64,000 bases of DNA from JBOFOR01 sp051659545 (GCF_051659545.1 NZ_JBOFOR010000273.1:62001-126000); one strand, 5' to 3'; numbered from the stretch's first letter, positions 17,096 through 26,117 are shown. Notes: generated by a model not told the origin, from the sequence alone. Translations and numbers: made by a program.

Positions 17096-17338
17096 TTATA
17101 ATTCTTGCATATATTTTGTAATATCATTCTTATCTATTTCTTGCCCATTGTGGTGTTTTGGAATTGCATTTCTTATAATTGTATCATTGTCCAATCCTTC
17201 GTCTTTGACATAGGGCATTTGTACTGATGTTGGTGATTTTTTACTTTCTAATTTGTAATCTGCATATATAAATGTTGTTAATGCCCCTATTACAACATAC
17301 GGTGCTATTTCTTTGATAAATTCTATAAACTTCTTCAT
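17096..17338 (-). CDS. 80-aa membrane protein
   Basis: A hydrophobic segment at about residues 11-26 (APYVVIGALTTFIYAD) is followed by a soluble tail ending DKNDITKYMQEL. Its ATG overlaps the stop of the ribbon-helix-helix gene by one base (TAATG), so the two are translationally coupled. Not recognised. It may be a membrane partner or toxin-like product of the same micro-operon. Confidence 0.6.
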   Translation of the reverse strand: MKKFIEFIKEIAPYVVIGALTTFIYADYKLESKKSPTSVQMPYVKDEGLDNDTIIRNAIPKHHNGQEIDKNDITKYMQEL

Positions 17339-17487
17339 TATCTCATACCCTCTTTTTTCAATTTTGCTTCAAATATCTCAATTGCCAATTCCCTTATTTT
17401 TAAGCCTTTTGATGATGCTAATGTTTTTATATCCTTGTGTAAGGTCTTAGGTATTTGTATTGTTAATGCTTTAGTTTCTTCTTTCAT
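17338..17487 (-). CDS. Ribbon-helix-helix (Arc/CopG-type) protein, 49 aa
   Basis: The sequence MKEETKALTIQIPKTLHKDI, followed by KTLASSKGLKIRELAIEIFE, has the strand-helix-helix layout of Arc/CopG repressors: LTIQIP would be the DNA-reading strand and the two helices follow. AAGGAG lies upstream. It heads an operon with two small membrane proteins. Proteins of this size act as plasmid copy-number regulators or antitoxins and usually repress their own promoter; a palindrome sits between the promoter elements here. Confidence 0.75.
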   Translation of the reverse strand: MKEETKALTIQIPKTLHKDIKTLASSKGLKIRELAIEIFEAKLKKEGMR

Positions 17488-17534
17488 TTGTATTTACTCC
17501 TTTACTATTTAATGTTTTAGTTTTTATACTTTTT

Positions 17535-17563
17535 ATTATAAACTACTTAAATACAAGTAATAC
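17535..17563 (-). promoter_or_regulatory. Promoter with overlapping palindrome, RHH operon
   Basis: On the minus strand GTATTA (17558-17563, weak), 17 bp, then TATAAT (17535-17540). The palindrome TACTTAAATACAAGTA (17544-17559) fills the spacer, a fitting place for a ribbon-helix-helix operator. Nothing else is seen between here and 17650. Confidence 0.4.
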
Positions 17564-17650
17564 CAGTTACTTCACGACAATATCCGTACAGAATAAGTTG
17601 TTTTTAAAGGAGTAAATTGTTCTAAAATTCATCTAACAAATTCCTACAAT

Positions 17651-18571
17651 TTAAGCCCATTTTAGTTTCTGTTTTTCTTCTATTAATCTTTCAAATTCAC
17701 TTTCGCTTAAATCCTCCGTATCAACTATTTTACCTTCGAATTCCACTTTAGTTGAACACATATAGATGGACTTGTCTTTTCTACTCTTTTTTGCTATACT
17801 TTTCTTAATCTTAGTTTTAGTGCTTTGTGCATTAGAACTTGAAGCATCGACTATTCCCGTAGTTGGTGCTTTTTTATTATTCAAATACACTTTGTAGATG
17901 TAAGAGAAAGACTTACCTTCTTGTGCTACGGTAATCTCTATTGCTTGTAATAACCTATCCTTGTCCAAAGTTTGTATCATTTTTTCTTGTACATTAGATA
18001 CTTTAAATCCATAGCTTTTTACAAGAGCAACTCTTTCATCTTCTAAGTCTAGCTTTTGTTGGAATGCTCCTTCTACAATTTCATTTTCTAAGTTCAAGTG
18101 TGGTTCTTCTAAACAACTACAACAACTTATTTTTAATAATTCTTTTTTAGATGTATCAAACACCGTTTCATTCTTAGTTTCAACAACCGTATCACTACCC
18201 TTGCTATGTGTATTGATTTTACTAAGTTTGACCGTTTTATTTTCCGCGTCAAATACCGTATCATTTACCGTTTCACTAATTGACAAATAAAAATACACAG
18301 ATGCTTGTGTACTTGATTTGCTTAATGAAATTGGCTTGATAATTTCTAATTCAATAAATTTCTTAATCATTCTTTGAGCCTTAGCCAAAGAAATATTTAA
18401 ATCCTTGCTAATATTTCTTGTACTTAGATAAAGTTGACCTTTACCTAACTCACCTTTAAGTCTTTGTAAATTCTCTTTCTGCATTAGGTAATGATTCAAC
18501 CTAATCAAGTCTACGTCTTTGTTTACATCGAATTCTAAGACTTTATTATTTAATTTATAATAGCTTATCAT
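17651..18571 (-). CDS. DnaD-like replication protein of the element
   Basis: A 306-residue protein. The N-terminal winged helix (about 40-95: GQLYLSTRNISKDLNISLAK, then AQRMIKKFIELEIIKPI) binds DNA. The region near residues 195-225 (LLQAIEITVAQEGKSFSYIY) resembles the DnaD/DnaB-like C-terminal domain with its YIxxxL signature. A Lys-rich tail follows. Such proteins load the replicative helicase on plasmids and phages. It is the gene nearest the right attachment site and has its own promoter. Together with the winged-helix protein at 13449 it suggests that the element can replicate when excised; this is inference. Confidence 0.55.
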   Translation of the reverse strand: MISYYKLNNKVLEFDVNKDVDLIRLNHYLMQKENLQRLKGELGKGQLYLSTRNISKDLNISLAKAQRMIKKFIELEIIKPISLSKSSTQASVYFYLSISETVNDTVFDAENKTVKLSKINTHSKGSDTVVETKNETVFDTSKKELLKISCCSCLEEPHLNLENEIVEGAFQQKLDLEDERVALVKSYGFKVSNVQEKMIQTLDKDRLLQAIEITVAQEGKSFSYIYKVYLNNKKAPTTGIVDASSSNAQSTKTKIKKSIAKKSRKDKSIYMCSTKVEFEGKIVDTEDLSESEFERLIEEKQKLKWA

Positions 18572-18606
18572 TTGCTTATACTCCTTCTTTTTAAACTTTA
18601 AGACAG

Positions 18607-18635
18607 AGTATATACACCTGTTTTGGAAATGTAAA
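18607..18635 (-). promoter_or_regulatory. Promoter of the DnaD-like gene
   Basis: Minus-strand TTTACA (18630-18635), a 17-bp spacer and TATACT (18607-18612), about 36 bp upstream of the start. Nothing further is seen up to the right attachment site. Confidence 0.55.
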
Positions 18636-18781
18636 GATAAATTTTTCTTGACTATATTTGAGATATGCGAGTATACTAAAAATAACTTAATTTTGATAGG
18701 GTTCGTTTAAATCTCAAAAACTAGAATAGATTTAACCTGTTGAAAATACTTATGTGTAGGCTTGTTTTAATTGAAAAGTTA

Positions 18782-18839
18782 ACTCAAAATCCGTTGGTTT
18801 AAGTATCGTGTGGGTTCGAGTCCCACATCCGGCACCAAT
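18782..18839 (+). repeat. Attachment site (right copy), tRNA-Leu 3' fragment
   Basis: An exact 58-bp copy of 2980-3037. It carries the tRNA from the anticodon loop to CCA but lacks the 5' half, so it is not a functional tRNA gene. It marks the right end of the element. Confidence 0.93.
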
Positions 18840-18842
18840 TTA

Positions 18843-18876
18843 AAAGAGAGATTATGATTATAATCTCTCTTTTATT
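18843..18876 (+). terminator. Original tRNA-Leu terminator, displaced
   Basis: A 13-bp perfect stem (AAAGAGAGATTAT/ATAATCTCTCTTT) with loop GATT and a T-rich tail directly follows the right repeat. Before integration it would have ended the tRNA-Leu transcript. Confidence 0.75.
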
Positions 18877-18881
18877 TTTAT

Positions 18882-19064
18882 TTAATCTGATTTTTTAGCT
18901 TTATTGTATTGGTTTTGTTTTTTAGTTTTGTTAGTTCCACTATCTTTTGCCCCGATTTTCATTCCATCTTCTATTCCTAATTCAGAGCCATGTTCAAAGT
19001 ACATTTTTCTCATTTCTGCATTAGACTTAGGTCTATCTTTAAGTCTATTTTTGTTGTTATCCAT
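18882..19064 (-). CDS. Small hydrophilic protein, 60 aa
   Basis: A 60-residue, very charged protein without Cys or hydrophobic stretches (MDNNKNRLKDRPKSNAEMRK to the Lys-rich end NKAKKSD). AGGAGGG precedes the ATG. It is the first chromosomal gene beyond the element. Composition and size recall small spore or stress proteins, but I cannot assign a family. Confidence 0.6.
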   Translation of the reverse strand: MDNNKNRLKDRPKSNAEMRKMYFEHGSELGIEDGMKIGAKDSGTNKTKKQNQYNKAKKSD

Positions 19065-19167
19065 TTAAAATAACCCTCCTAGAATTAATTTATTCTTAAG
19101 ATTAATTTATCCAAAGTTTTTTTCAATATTCTAGGTTTAATGTAAAATTAAATTTATAACTATTAAA

Positions 19168-20868
19168 CTATTTAGAATGAAGCCTACTATATACACCACC
19201 TTTGTTGATTAGTTCATCGTGTGTACCTCTTTCTGTTATGCCACTTTCTGTTAATACAATTATTTCATCTGCATTTTTAATAGTAGATAGCCTGTGGGCT
19301 ACAACTAAGTTTGTCCTATCTTTGCTTAATTCCTCTAATGATTGTTGTATTTCACGCTCTGTAACATTGTCCAGTGCTGAAGTTGCCTCATCTAAAATAA
19401 TTATTGGAGGATTTTTGAGAAATATTCTTGCTATAGATACCCTTTGTTTTTGTCCTCCTGATAATTTTACTCCTCTTTCACCTATATATGTGTCATATCC
19501 CTGTGGAAGAGTCTGTACAAAGTCATGTATCCTTGCCTTTTTAGCCGCATCTATAATTTGTTCTTCTGTGGCATTAGGATTACCAATAGTAATATTTTCT
19601 CTTATTGTTCCTGTAAATAAAAATACATCTTGTGCTACTATCCCTATATTTTCTCTTAAGGACTTTAAACTTACGTCCTTTACACTTACTCCGTCTATTT
19701 TTATATCACCTTCAGTAAAATCAAAGAATCTAGGTATTAAATTACAAAGAGTTGTCTTTCCTCCACCCGAAGGACCTACTAATGCTATAGTTCTTCCAGC
19801 ATCTATTGATAAACTTAAGTTATTAAATACTTCATTTTCATCTTCATAGGTGAAAGATACATTTTCTATATCTATTTTACCTTTCACACTCTTTAACTCT
19901 ATTGGATTTTTTGATTCTTTTTCAGCCTCTTGGTTCATAATTTCTACAAACCTTTCAAAACCTGTCATACCACTTTGATATTGCTCCATAAAGTTTATAA
20001 GTTTTTTTATTGGCTGGACAAACATATTCACATAAAGCAAATATGCTGTAAATTCACCTAATGTTATTTCTCCTTTAAATGTAAAATAACCTGCCGACAC
20101 TAACGCTACTAGTCCTAAAATATCCATAAAAAAATTCATTCCTGAAAAATATTGCGCCATTACCTTATATGCACTTTCTCTAGCATATCTAAATACGTCA
20201 TTACTTTCATTAAATTTTTCTAGTTCTTCTTTTTCTGTACAAAATGATTTTGTTACCTTCATTCCAGCAATACTATTTTCTAGAGTTGCATTTACCTCAC
20301 CTATTTTTACCCTAGTTTTTTTAAATGCTTTATTCATTCTTCCTCTTTGTGATAAAGTAAACCATATTACAAATGGAAGTAGTGCAAATATAATTAATGT
20401 TAATTGAACATTTATACCTAAAAGTATTAAAAATGAACCTATTAACATAACCGCTGATATAAATAAATCTTCTGGACCATGATGAGCTAATTCTGACACT
20501 TCCATTAGGTCATTTACTATTCTCGACATTATTATACCTGATTTATTATTGTCAAAGTAATGGTTCGGTATTTTTTGTAAATGTATGAATACATCGTTTC
20601 TCATATCCGCTTGCATCCTAACCCCTACAACATGCCCCCAGTATTGCATAAAATAGTTCAGACCTGCTTTAACTATAAATATAACGGTTAATGTTATAGC
20701 AAATATTATTAACATTCTTAAATCTTTATTTGGAACTACTTTATCCATTATATTACTTGTTATAATCGGATAGATTAAGTCACACATTGAAAATAAAAAT
20801 GCAGCTAAAATATCTAATATAAACAACTTCTTATACGGCTTATAGTATTGTATAAACATTTTTATCAT
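19168..20868 (-). CDS. ABC exporter, fused membrane and ATPase domains
   Basis: A 566-residue half-transporter of the MsbA/BmrA type. Six membrane helices fill residues about 1-310, and the nucleotide-binding domain follows with Walker A GPSGGGKTTL, Q-loop VAQDVFLF, signature LSGGQKQR, Walker B IIILDEATSALD and H-loop VVAHRLST. All catalytic residues are present. As a single fused gene it should work as a homodimer exporting a lipid, drug or peptide; the substrate cannot be told. No partner transporter gene is adjacent. Confidence 0.9.
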   Translation of the reverse strand: MIKMFIQYYKPYKKLFILDILAAFLFSMCDLIYPIITSNIMDKVVPNKDLRMLIIFAITLTVIFIVKAGLNYFMQYWGHVVGVRMQADMRNDVFIHLQKIPNHYFDNNKSGIIMSRIVNDLMEVSELAHHGPEDLFISAVMLIGSFLILLGINVQLTLIIFALLPFVIWFTLSQRGRMNKAFKKTRVKIGEVNATLENSIAGMKVTKSFCTEKEELEKFNESNDVFRYARESAYKVMAQYFSGMNFFMDILGLVALVSAGYFTFKGEITLGEFTAYLLYVNMFVQPIKKLINFMEQYQSGMTGFERFVEIMNQEAEKESKNPIELKSVKGKIDIENVSFTYEDENEVFNNLSLSIDAGRTIALVGPSGGGKTTLCNLIPRFFDFTEGDIKIDGVSVKDVSLKSLRENIGIVAQDVFLFTGTIRENITIGNPNATEEQIIDAAKKARIHDFVQTLPQGYDTYIGERGVKLSGGQKQRVSIARIFLKNPPIIILDEATSALDNVTEREIQQSLEELSKDRTNLVVAHRLSTIKNADEIIVLTESGITERGTHDELINKGGVYSRLHSK

Positions 20869-20968
20869 TAATACTCTTCCTCCCGGCTAAAATTTACTCT
20901 TATTAGATAAGTATATCATATAATTTTACCACTTTATTCATTACGTTGCTAATCATATCCTTCAAAGA

Positions 20969-20997
20969 AAGCTATAACGAATTCGTTATAGCTTTTT
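20969..20997 (-). terminator. Terminator overlapping the lipoprotein stop
   Basis: A near-perfect palindrome AAAGCTATAACG/CGTTATAGCTTT around AATT, T-rich on both strands. It ends the lipoprotein transcript just after its stop. Confidence 0.7.
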
Positions 20998-21727
20998 ATT
21001 GGCATAAATATTTCTTTATTAAGTTTATATTATTTTGACTTATTACTTGAATATCTTTAATCTTATTTTCCTGTGTACATATTCCTAAAATTTTTCCATC
21101 TTCTTTATTAATTCCACTTAAGAAATATATACTTATCTCGGAACCATTTGTATTATCGTATATTTCATAATTAGGAAATACTTCTCCTACTATACTTTTT
21201 ATGTTATTTTTATCTTGGCCAATATATTTTTTTAAATCAACGTTAATTTTCTTACTCAAAGGTAAACTCATATCATTGTAGTATCTATTTAATATTATAT
21301 CTGAACCGTGATTGATATTTTCTTCTTCAACACTAAAATCTGATAATTCGTAAGTCTCTACATCTACAACTTTATTATCTTTTATCTCTATATAGATGGC
21401 ACTTTCTTCTATTTGACTTTCTTCAGCATGTTTAGGATATATTAATCTCATATTTTCAGCTTTAAAATCTTCATTCAGTATTTCATTACTATTGATTTGT
21501 TTCGAATTTATATAATATGTAGTACAATATGGCTCTCCCATATTATTTAACACATATTCATAGTCTTTATTCATTATTTCATTTACATCATTTTGCACCT
21601 TTGTCATTGTTTTTTGGTATACTGCTTCATTTTTTATTTCATTCCCTTTACTTATCTGATTTGAACTGCATCCTGTAATAAAGATGCTTAGTATAATAGT
21701 ACTGAGTAATGATTGCTTTAAATTCAT
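20996..21727 (-). CDS. Lipoprotein, 243 aa
   Basis: The N-terminus MNLKQSLLSTIILSIFITGC is a lipoprotein signal peptide with ITGC as the lipobox, so the protein should be anchored outside the membrane through its Cys. The mature part is soluble, with alternating charged helices and strands and no motif I know. It has its own AAAGGGG ribosome binding site and terminator, and lies divergent to a LysR-type regulator gene. Function unknown. Confidence 0.75.
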   Translation of the reverse strand: MNLKQSLLSTIILSIFITGCSSNQISKGNEIKNEAVYQKTMTKVQNDVNEIMNKDYEYVLNNMGEPYCTTYYINSKQINSNEILNEDFKAENMRLIYPKHAEESQIEESAIYIEIKDNKVVDVETYELSDFSVEEENINHGSDIILNRYYNDMSLPLSKKINVDLKKYIGQDKNNIKSIVGEVFPNYEIYDNTNGSEISIYFLSGINKEDGKILGICTQENKIKDIQVISQNNINLIKKYLCQ

Positions 21728-21957
21728 ATATTAGCCCCTTTCATTAAAACATTACCTATGTATACAACTTATTTAAATAATATTTTTATGTATAAAATAT
21801 TATTCCTATTATTTTATTTAATTATATAATATAAAAGCTTCTTTAATAATATTTATAGTAAATCTGTAATGTTTTTGTAATAATATATGACATTTAGTCA
21901 AATCCATAAAATTAATTTATGATATAATAATAATAGATAATTTAAGGAGGATTAATA

Positions 21958-22863
21958 ATGGATTTTAAACAACTAGAAGCATTTGTAGCTGTTGCAAAAC
22001 ATAAAAGTTTTTCGAAAGCTGCTAGAGAATTATTTTTAACTCAACCTACAATAAGTTCCCATATTCAAAATCTAGAAAAAGAATTAGATACTATTCTTAT
22101 TAATAGAAGTAACAAAACAGTTACATTAACTAAGTCTGGTGAAATTTTATACGATCATGCTATATATATATTAAATAATTGCAAAAAGGCTATTTATGAT
22201 ATAAAAGAGTTTTCAGGTAAAATAGAAGGTATTATTGATATTGCTTGCAGTTCAATTCCCGAAGCTTATATTCTACCTAATTTTTTAAAATGCCTTTCAA
22301 CTAATTATCCTGATGTAAGGTTTAACATTAGTCATTACGATTCACAATATGTAATATCTGAAATTTTAAATGAAAGAATAAGTTTTGGTCTTGTCGGTTC
22401 CAAAAATAACAATCCTCAAGTTGAATATATCGACTTAATTGATGATGAATTGATTCTTATAGCACCTAAAAATTTAAAATTAAAAAATATAGATGGATAT
22501 ATTGATATTGAAGAATTATACAATCTTACTTTTATTATGAGAAAAGAAGGTTCTGGAACTAGAGATTTAATTTTTAACACTTTAAATAAAAATAACTTCG
22601 ATACTGATAAACTAAATATTCTAGCTCATGTTGAATCTAATAATGCCATAAAAGAAATGGTTAAAATCGGTCTTGGTGTTTCTTTAATCTCGTATATTTC
22701 AGCTTTAGACTATATAAACAATGATAATCTAGATTTTTTCAGGATAAAAGATATCGATTTCTTCAGAAAGTTCTACTTTATTTATTCTAAGAAAAAAATC
22801 TTCAATCCCTTAGAAGACAAATTTTTAAATAAATTATGTGAATACTTCAAATTAAAAAAATAG
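21958..22863 (+). CDS. LysR-family transcription regulator
   Basis: A 301-residue LysR regulator. The N-terminal winged helix reads FVAVAKHKSFSKAARELFLT, QPTISSHIQNLEKEL. The effector domain (about 90-295) has SSIPEAYILPNFL and GLGVSLISYIS, typical of the CysB/CysL-like group that includes the clostridial selenium-metabolism-associated regulators. An AAGGAGG site precedes the ATG. LysR proteins often control the divergent gene, here the lipoprotein, and the 230-bp gap would hold the operator; the target and ligand are not known. Confidence 0.85.
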   Translation: MDFKQLEAFVAVAKHKSFSKAARELFLTQPTISSHIQNLEKELDTILINRSNKTVTLTKSGEILYDHAIYILNNCKKAIYDIKEFSGKIEGIIDIACSSIPEAYILPNFLKCLSTNYPDVRFNISHYDSQYVISEILNERISFGLVGSKNNNPQVEYIDLIDDELILIAPKNLKLKNIDGYIDIEELYNLTFIMRKEGSGTRDLIFNTLNKNNFDTDKLNILAHVESNNAIKEMVKIGLGVSLISYISALDYINNDNLDFFRIKDIDFFRKFYFIYSKKKIFNPLEDKFLNKLCEYFKLKK

Positions 22864-22897
22864 ACCTTATATATACTCTAAGGTCTATTTTTTATAG
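22854..22897. terminator. Bidirectional terminator
   Basis: AATAGACCTT and AAGGTCTATT form a 10-bp stem flanked by A-run and T-run, between the converging LysR and aminopeptidase genes. Confidence 0.75.
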
Positions 22898-22899
22898 TT

Positions 22900-24294
22900 C
22901 TATAAATTTATATTAAAGAATGCTTTATATCCTTTGTACATTTCATATATATCAACCTTTGAAACTATTTCATGTGGTGCATGCATATTTAAAACACCTA
23001 CTCCACAGTCTATAACTTCAGCACCGTAATTTGCCAAAATGTACGCTATAGTTCCGCCTCCACCTTGATCTACTTTTCCAAGTTCAGCAGTTTGCCATAC
23101 TACACTAGCTTGATTAAATATTTGTCTTACTTCTGACATAAATTCTGCATTCGCATCATTACATCCACCTTTTCCTCTAACTCCAGTGTATTTACTTAAT
23201 ACTAGACCATGTCCCATATAAGCAGAATTTCTTTTTTCATATACATCTGGGAAGTTAGGATCATATCCAGCTGAAACATCTGCTGATAATACTTTAGTAT
23301 TTGCCATAGCTCGTCTAACTTTTAAATCACAATATTCTCCTTCTAAAGCTATAAGCTCTGCTACTGTATTTTCAAAGAATTTTGAATGCATTCCTGTATT
23401 TCCTTGCGATCCAACTTCTTCTTTATCTACACATAATGTAACCGCTGTGTACTTAGGAGCTTTTGTTTCAATTATCGCTTTAACAGCTCCATATGAACAT
23501 ACTCTATCATCATGCCCATATGCTAAAACCATAGATCTATCAAAACCTAAATCACGAGCACGTCCTGCTGGAACGACCTCTATCTCAGCACTTAAGAAAT
23601 CTTCTTCTACCATACCGTATTTTTCATTTAATATTTTTAATATGTTTTGTTCTATTGGTTCTTTTTCTTCACCCTCTAGTGGAATATGTCCAATTAATAT
23701 ATTAAGACCTTCCCCTGTTATTCCATCTGCAAGTTTTTTTTGCATTTGATCTCCTGCTAAGTGGACTAACAAATCAGTTATACAGAATACTGGATCAGAT
23801 TCATCTTCTCCAATACAAATATCTACTTTACTACCATCATTTAATATTACTAATCCATGTATTGCTAGTGGTATAGCTGTCCATTGATATTTTTTTATTC
23901 CTCCGTAATAATGAGTTTTAAAAAAACCTAGGTTAGCTTCTTGATATAATGGATTTGGTTTCAAATCTATCCTTGGTACATCTATGTGACCACCAATAAC
24001 CTTCATTCCTTTTTCTAGTTTTTCTTGTCCTATCACAAATAAAGCAACTGCCTTATCTTTGTTAAGTGCAAAAACTTTATCTCCTGATTTTACATTTCCC
24101 TTTTGTATTGCTTCTTCTATAGATATGTATCCATTATCCTTTGCTATCTTAACAATTTCTCTTGCTGAAGTTCTTTCTGTCTTTCCTCTATCTAAGAAAT
24201 CCATATATTCTTTAGAGTATGACATTACATCTTCTATTTTTTTGTTTTCCCTTTCAACTTCCCATGCATTTTTAAATTCATGCTTTAATTTCAT
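22900..24294 (-). CDS. M18-family aminopeptidase
   Basis: A 464-residue metallo-aminopeptidase that removes N-terminal residues from peptides in the cytoplasm. Metal and active-site motifs are visible: GGHIDVPRIDLKPNPL, GHDDRVCSYGAV, DKEEVGSQGNTGM, SADVSAGYDPNFPDVYEKRN and the late GVLNMHAPHEIVSK. Length and order match the M18 family (dodecameric zinc or cobalt enzymes). Cotranscription with the DUF896 gene upstream is likely (24-bp gap). Confidence 0.9.
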   Translation of the reverse strand: MKLKHEFKNAWEVERENKKIEDVMSYSKEYMDFLDRGKTERTSAREIVKIAKDNGYISIEEAIQKGNVKSGDKVFALNKDKAVALFVIGQEKLEKGMKVIGGHIDVPRIDLKPNPLYQEANLGFFKTHYYGGIKKYQWTAIPLAIHGLVILNDGSKVDICIGEDESDPVFCITDLLVHLAGDQMQKKLADGITGEGLNILIGHIPLEGEEKEPIEQNILKILNEKYGMVEEDFLSAEIEVVPAGRARDLGFDRSMVLAYGHDDRVCSYGAVKAIIETKAPKYTAVTLCVDKEEVGSQGNTGMHSKFFENTVAELIALEGEYCDLKVRRAMANTKVLSADVSAGYDPNFPDVYEKRNSAYMGHGLVLSKYTGVRGKGGCNDANAEFMSEVRQIFNQASVVWQTAELGKVDQGGGGTIAYILANYGAEVIDCGVGVLNMHAPHEIVSKVDIYEMYKGYKAFFNINL

Positions 24295-24318
24295 ATTTTA
24301 CCCCTCCAAATTTGATAA

Positions 24319-24528
24319 TTAATTTTTATTGTTTTTCATATGTTCTTCATACTCTTCTGGCGATACTACCTTAACAGAATCTAGTCTTGATTTAAAATGT
24401 GCTCTAAAATTTTCTAAGTATTCTTTTCTTAATACTTCTCTTTCTTGTAATTCAGCCTCCGTTAATCCTTCACTTTTGTTCTTCTTTGCTAATTCATTTA
24501 TTCTATCTAATTTTTTTTGATCAAACAT
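24319..24528 (-). CDS. DUF896 (YnzC-type) protein
   Basis: A 69-residue helical protein with the family pattern KLDRINELAKKNKSEGLTEA, then REYLENFRAHFKSRLDSVKV. (I read the middle as REVLRKEYLENFR.) DUF896 proteins are short two-helix proteins of Firmicutes with no firm function. It is followed closely by the M18 aminopeptidase gene. Confidence 0.88.
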   Translation of the reverse strand: MFDQKKLDRINELAKKNKSEGLTEAELQEREVLRKEYLENFRAHFKSRLDSVKVVSPEEYEEHMKNNKN

Positions 24529-24580
24529 ATTATATTTATGCTTAAAATTTTTATATTTTAAGCATTCTCCTTTCTATTTT

Positions 24581-26008
24581 TTAATAAAATAACTTATTGC
24601 TTTTTAAATTCAATTGATTTTTGTAGTTTTCTAAAAACTCATCTAAATTATCACTTATTATAGATATTCCCTTTTCTAAATCTTGTATACTTGCCTTTGC
24701 TATGTTTATTCTAAAAAACCTATCATCAACTAAATTGTCAAAAAAGTATGTCCCTGGCAATAATGCAACTCCTTTTGACAGCATAAAATCGGTAAAATCT
24801 TTAGATGAATATCCTCTTGGTAACTCCAAGAAGAAATTTATTCCTCCATTAGCTTTTCTTACTTTTAGCCTATCACTTAGTCTTTCTTTTATTAATTTTT
24901 TAGCCAAAATATATTTTTCTGTATATATTTTTTCTACAACTTTAATATAATCATTCCAATTAAAAAATTCCATGTAATAATACATTGATTTTTGAATAAG
25001 TCCAGGTGTTGATATATCCGATGAATACTTTGCCCATAGTATTTTTTTTAATAATTCATTAGGTATTTCTACAATACCAATTCTAAGACCAGGCATAAAT
25101 ATTTTGGAAAAACTTTTTATGTATATAACTCTATTTTTATCATCATAACTTTTTAATGGTCTATTATCATTTGATTCAAAGCTAAAATCACTTATAAAAT
25201 CATCTTCTAAAATATAAAAATCATATTTTTCAGCTAACTCAATTAACTTTTTCTTCTTATATGTCGAGTATGATATTCCCGTAGGATTTTGAAAATTTGG
25301 CATAGTATATATTAGCTTAGGTTTTATCTTTTCCAGCTTTAATTTCAATATACCTATATCAATTCCATCATCTAACATAGGTATTGATATTATTTTGGCA
25401 CCCCTACTTTTAAACACTTGTATTGCTCCATTGTAGGTTGGTTCTTCTAGAAAAACCACATCAGAATAATTTATGAGCCCTTTGCATACAATATCAATCC
25501 CCTGTTGTGCTCCTGATATTATCTGTATATTATCCTTTGTGGTTTTTACTTTTGTAGTTTTTAAATATTCTACTATCTTTTCTCTTAATTCATCACACCC
25601 AAGACCTTCATCGTATTCAAATATAGCCTTATCTTCTTTGCTTATAGCCATATTTACAGCATTTTTAAAATCTTCTATAGGAAACATTTCCGTAGATGGA
25701 TTTCCACTGTCAAAATGGATTATATCTTCATTTTTGAATTCTGTATTTGGGTCTTCCTTGTTACTTTTTAATCTTGAAACGAAAGTTCCACTACCTATGG
25801 TCTTATATACATACCCTTCATTTTCTAAAAGTTCATAAACCTTTACTATAGTTGTGTTATTTACTCCTATAGTTTGTGATAGTCTTCTTATTGGTGGTAA
25901 TTTTTCATGCTCTTTTAGTTCTTTTTCTATTATTAAGTTTTTTATATAGTTATAGATTTGTAAATACTTTTTAGTGCTATTATCTAATTTTATATTATAT
26001 TTTTCCAT
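24581..26008 (-). CDS. MocR-type regulator (GntR plus aminotransferase fold)
   Basis: A 475-residue fusion. Residues about 10-75 are a GntR-type winged helix (EHEKLPPIRRLSQTIGVNNT, TIVKVYELLENEGYV). The remainder is a class I/II aminotransferase fold with the PLP lysine in YIKSFSKIFMPGLRIG and the NFQNPTG motif. MocR proteins sense PLP or amino-acid adducts rather than act as enzymes in most studied cases. It is divergent from the PHP phosphatase gene across a 110-bp gap that may hold its operator. Confidence 0.88.
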   Translation of the reverse strand: MEKYNIKLDNSTKKYLQIYNYIKNLIIEKELKEHEKLPPIRRLSQTIGVNNTTIVKVYELLENEGYVYKTIGSGTFVSRLKSNKEDPNTEFKNEDIIHFDSGNPSTEMFPIEDFKNAVNMAISKEDKAIFEYDEGLGCDELREKIVEYLKTTKVKTTKDNIQIISGAQQGIDIVCKGLINYSDVVFLEEPTYNGAIQVFKSRGAKIISIPMLDDGIDIGILKLKLEKIKPKLIYTMPNFQNPTGISYSTYKKKKLIELAEKYDFYILEDDFISDFSFESNDNRPLKSYDDKNRVIYIKSFSKIFMPGLRIGIVEIPNELLKKILWAKYSSDISTPGLIQKSMYYYMEFFNWNDYIKVVEKIYTEKYILAKKLIKERLSDRLKVRKANGGINFFLELPRGYSSKDFTDFMLSKGVALLPGTYFFDNLVDDRFFRINIAKASIQDLEKGISIISDNLDEFLENYKNQLNLKSNKLFY

Positions 26009-26117
26009 TTTATCACCACTTATATTTTACACTAATTTATTGATGGTTGTATTTATATCTGCTAATATGTAGTATGTATATATAATACCAAAAAAATCAA
26101 GAAAAGGGGAACTATTT

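Larger units (their letters stand above)
2980..18839. mobile_element. 15.8-kb integrative element in tRNA-Leu(CAA)
   Basis: The element is bounded by 58-bp direct repeats, with a tyrosine recombinase just inside the intact tRNA copy. Its genes are phage- and plasmid-like: an AP2/HNH-like protein, a Rha/KilAC antirepressor, a ribbon-helix-helix protein, winged-helix and DnaD-like replication proteins, small membrane proteins and putative defence cargo. No capsid, portal, terminase, tail or lysis genes are visible, and neither is a relaxase or type IV secretion gene. It is therefore best described as a non-conjugative integrative element, a phage satellite-like element or an integrated plasmid. 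A frameshifted gene and a broken antirepressor suggest partial decay. Confidence 0.88.

Noticed and set aside
2980..18839. Complete prophage
   Set aside because: No capsid, portal, terminase, tail or lysis genes in the 15.8 kb, so the element is not a self-sufficient phage.
18782..18839. Second tRNA-Leu gene
   Set aside because: Only the 3' half of the tRNA is present; the D arm and 5' acceptor strand are missing.
19202..19849. 215-aa frame opposite the ABC transporter ATPase domain
   Set aside because: Mirror frame of a strongly conserved coding region; composition is not protein-like and no start signal is present.
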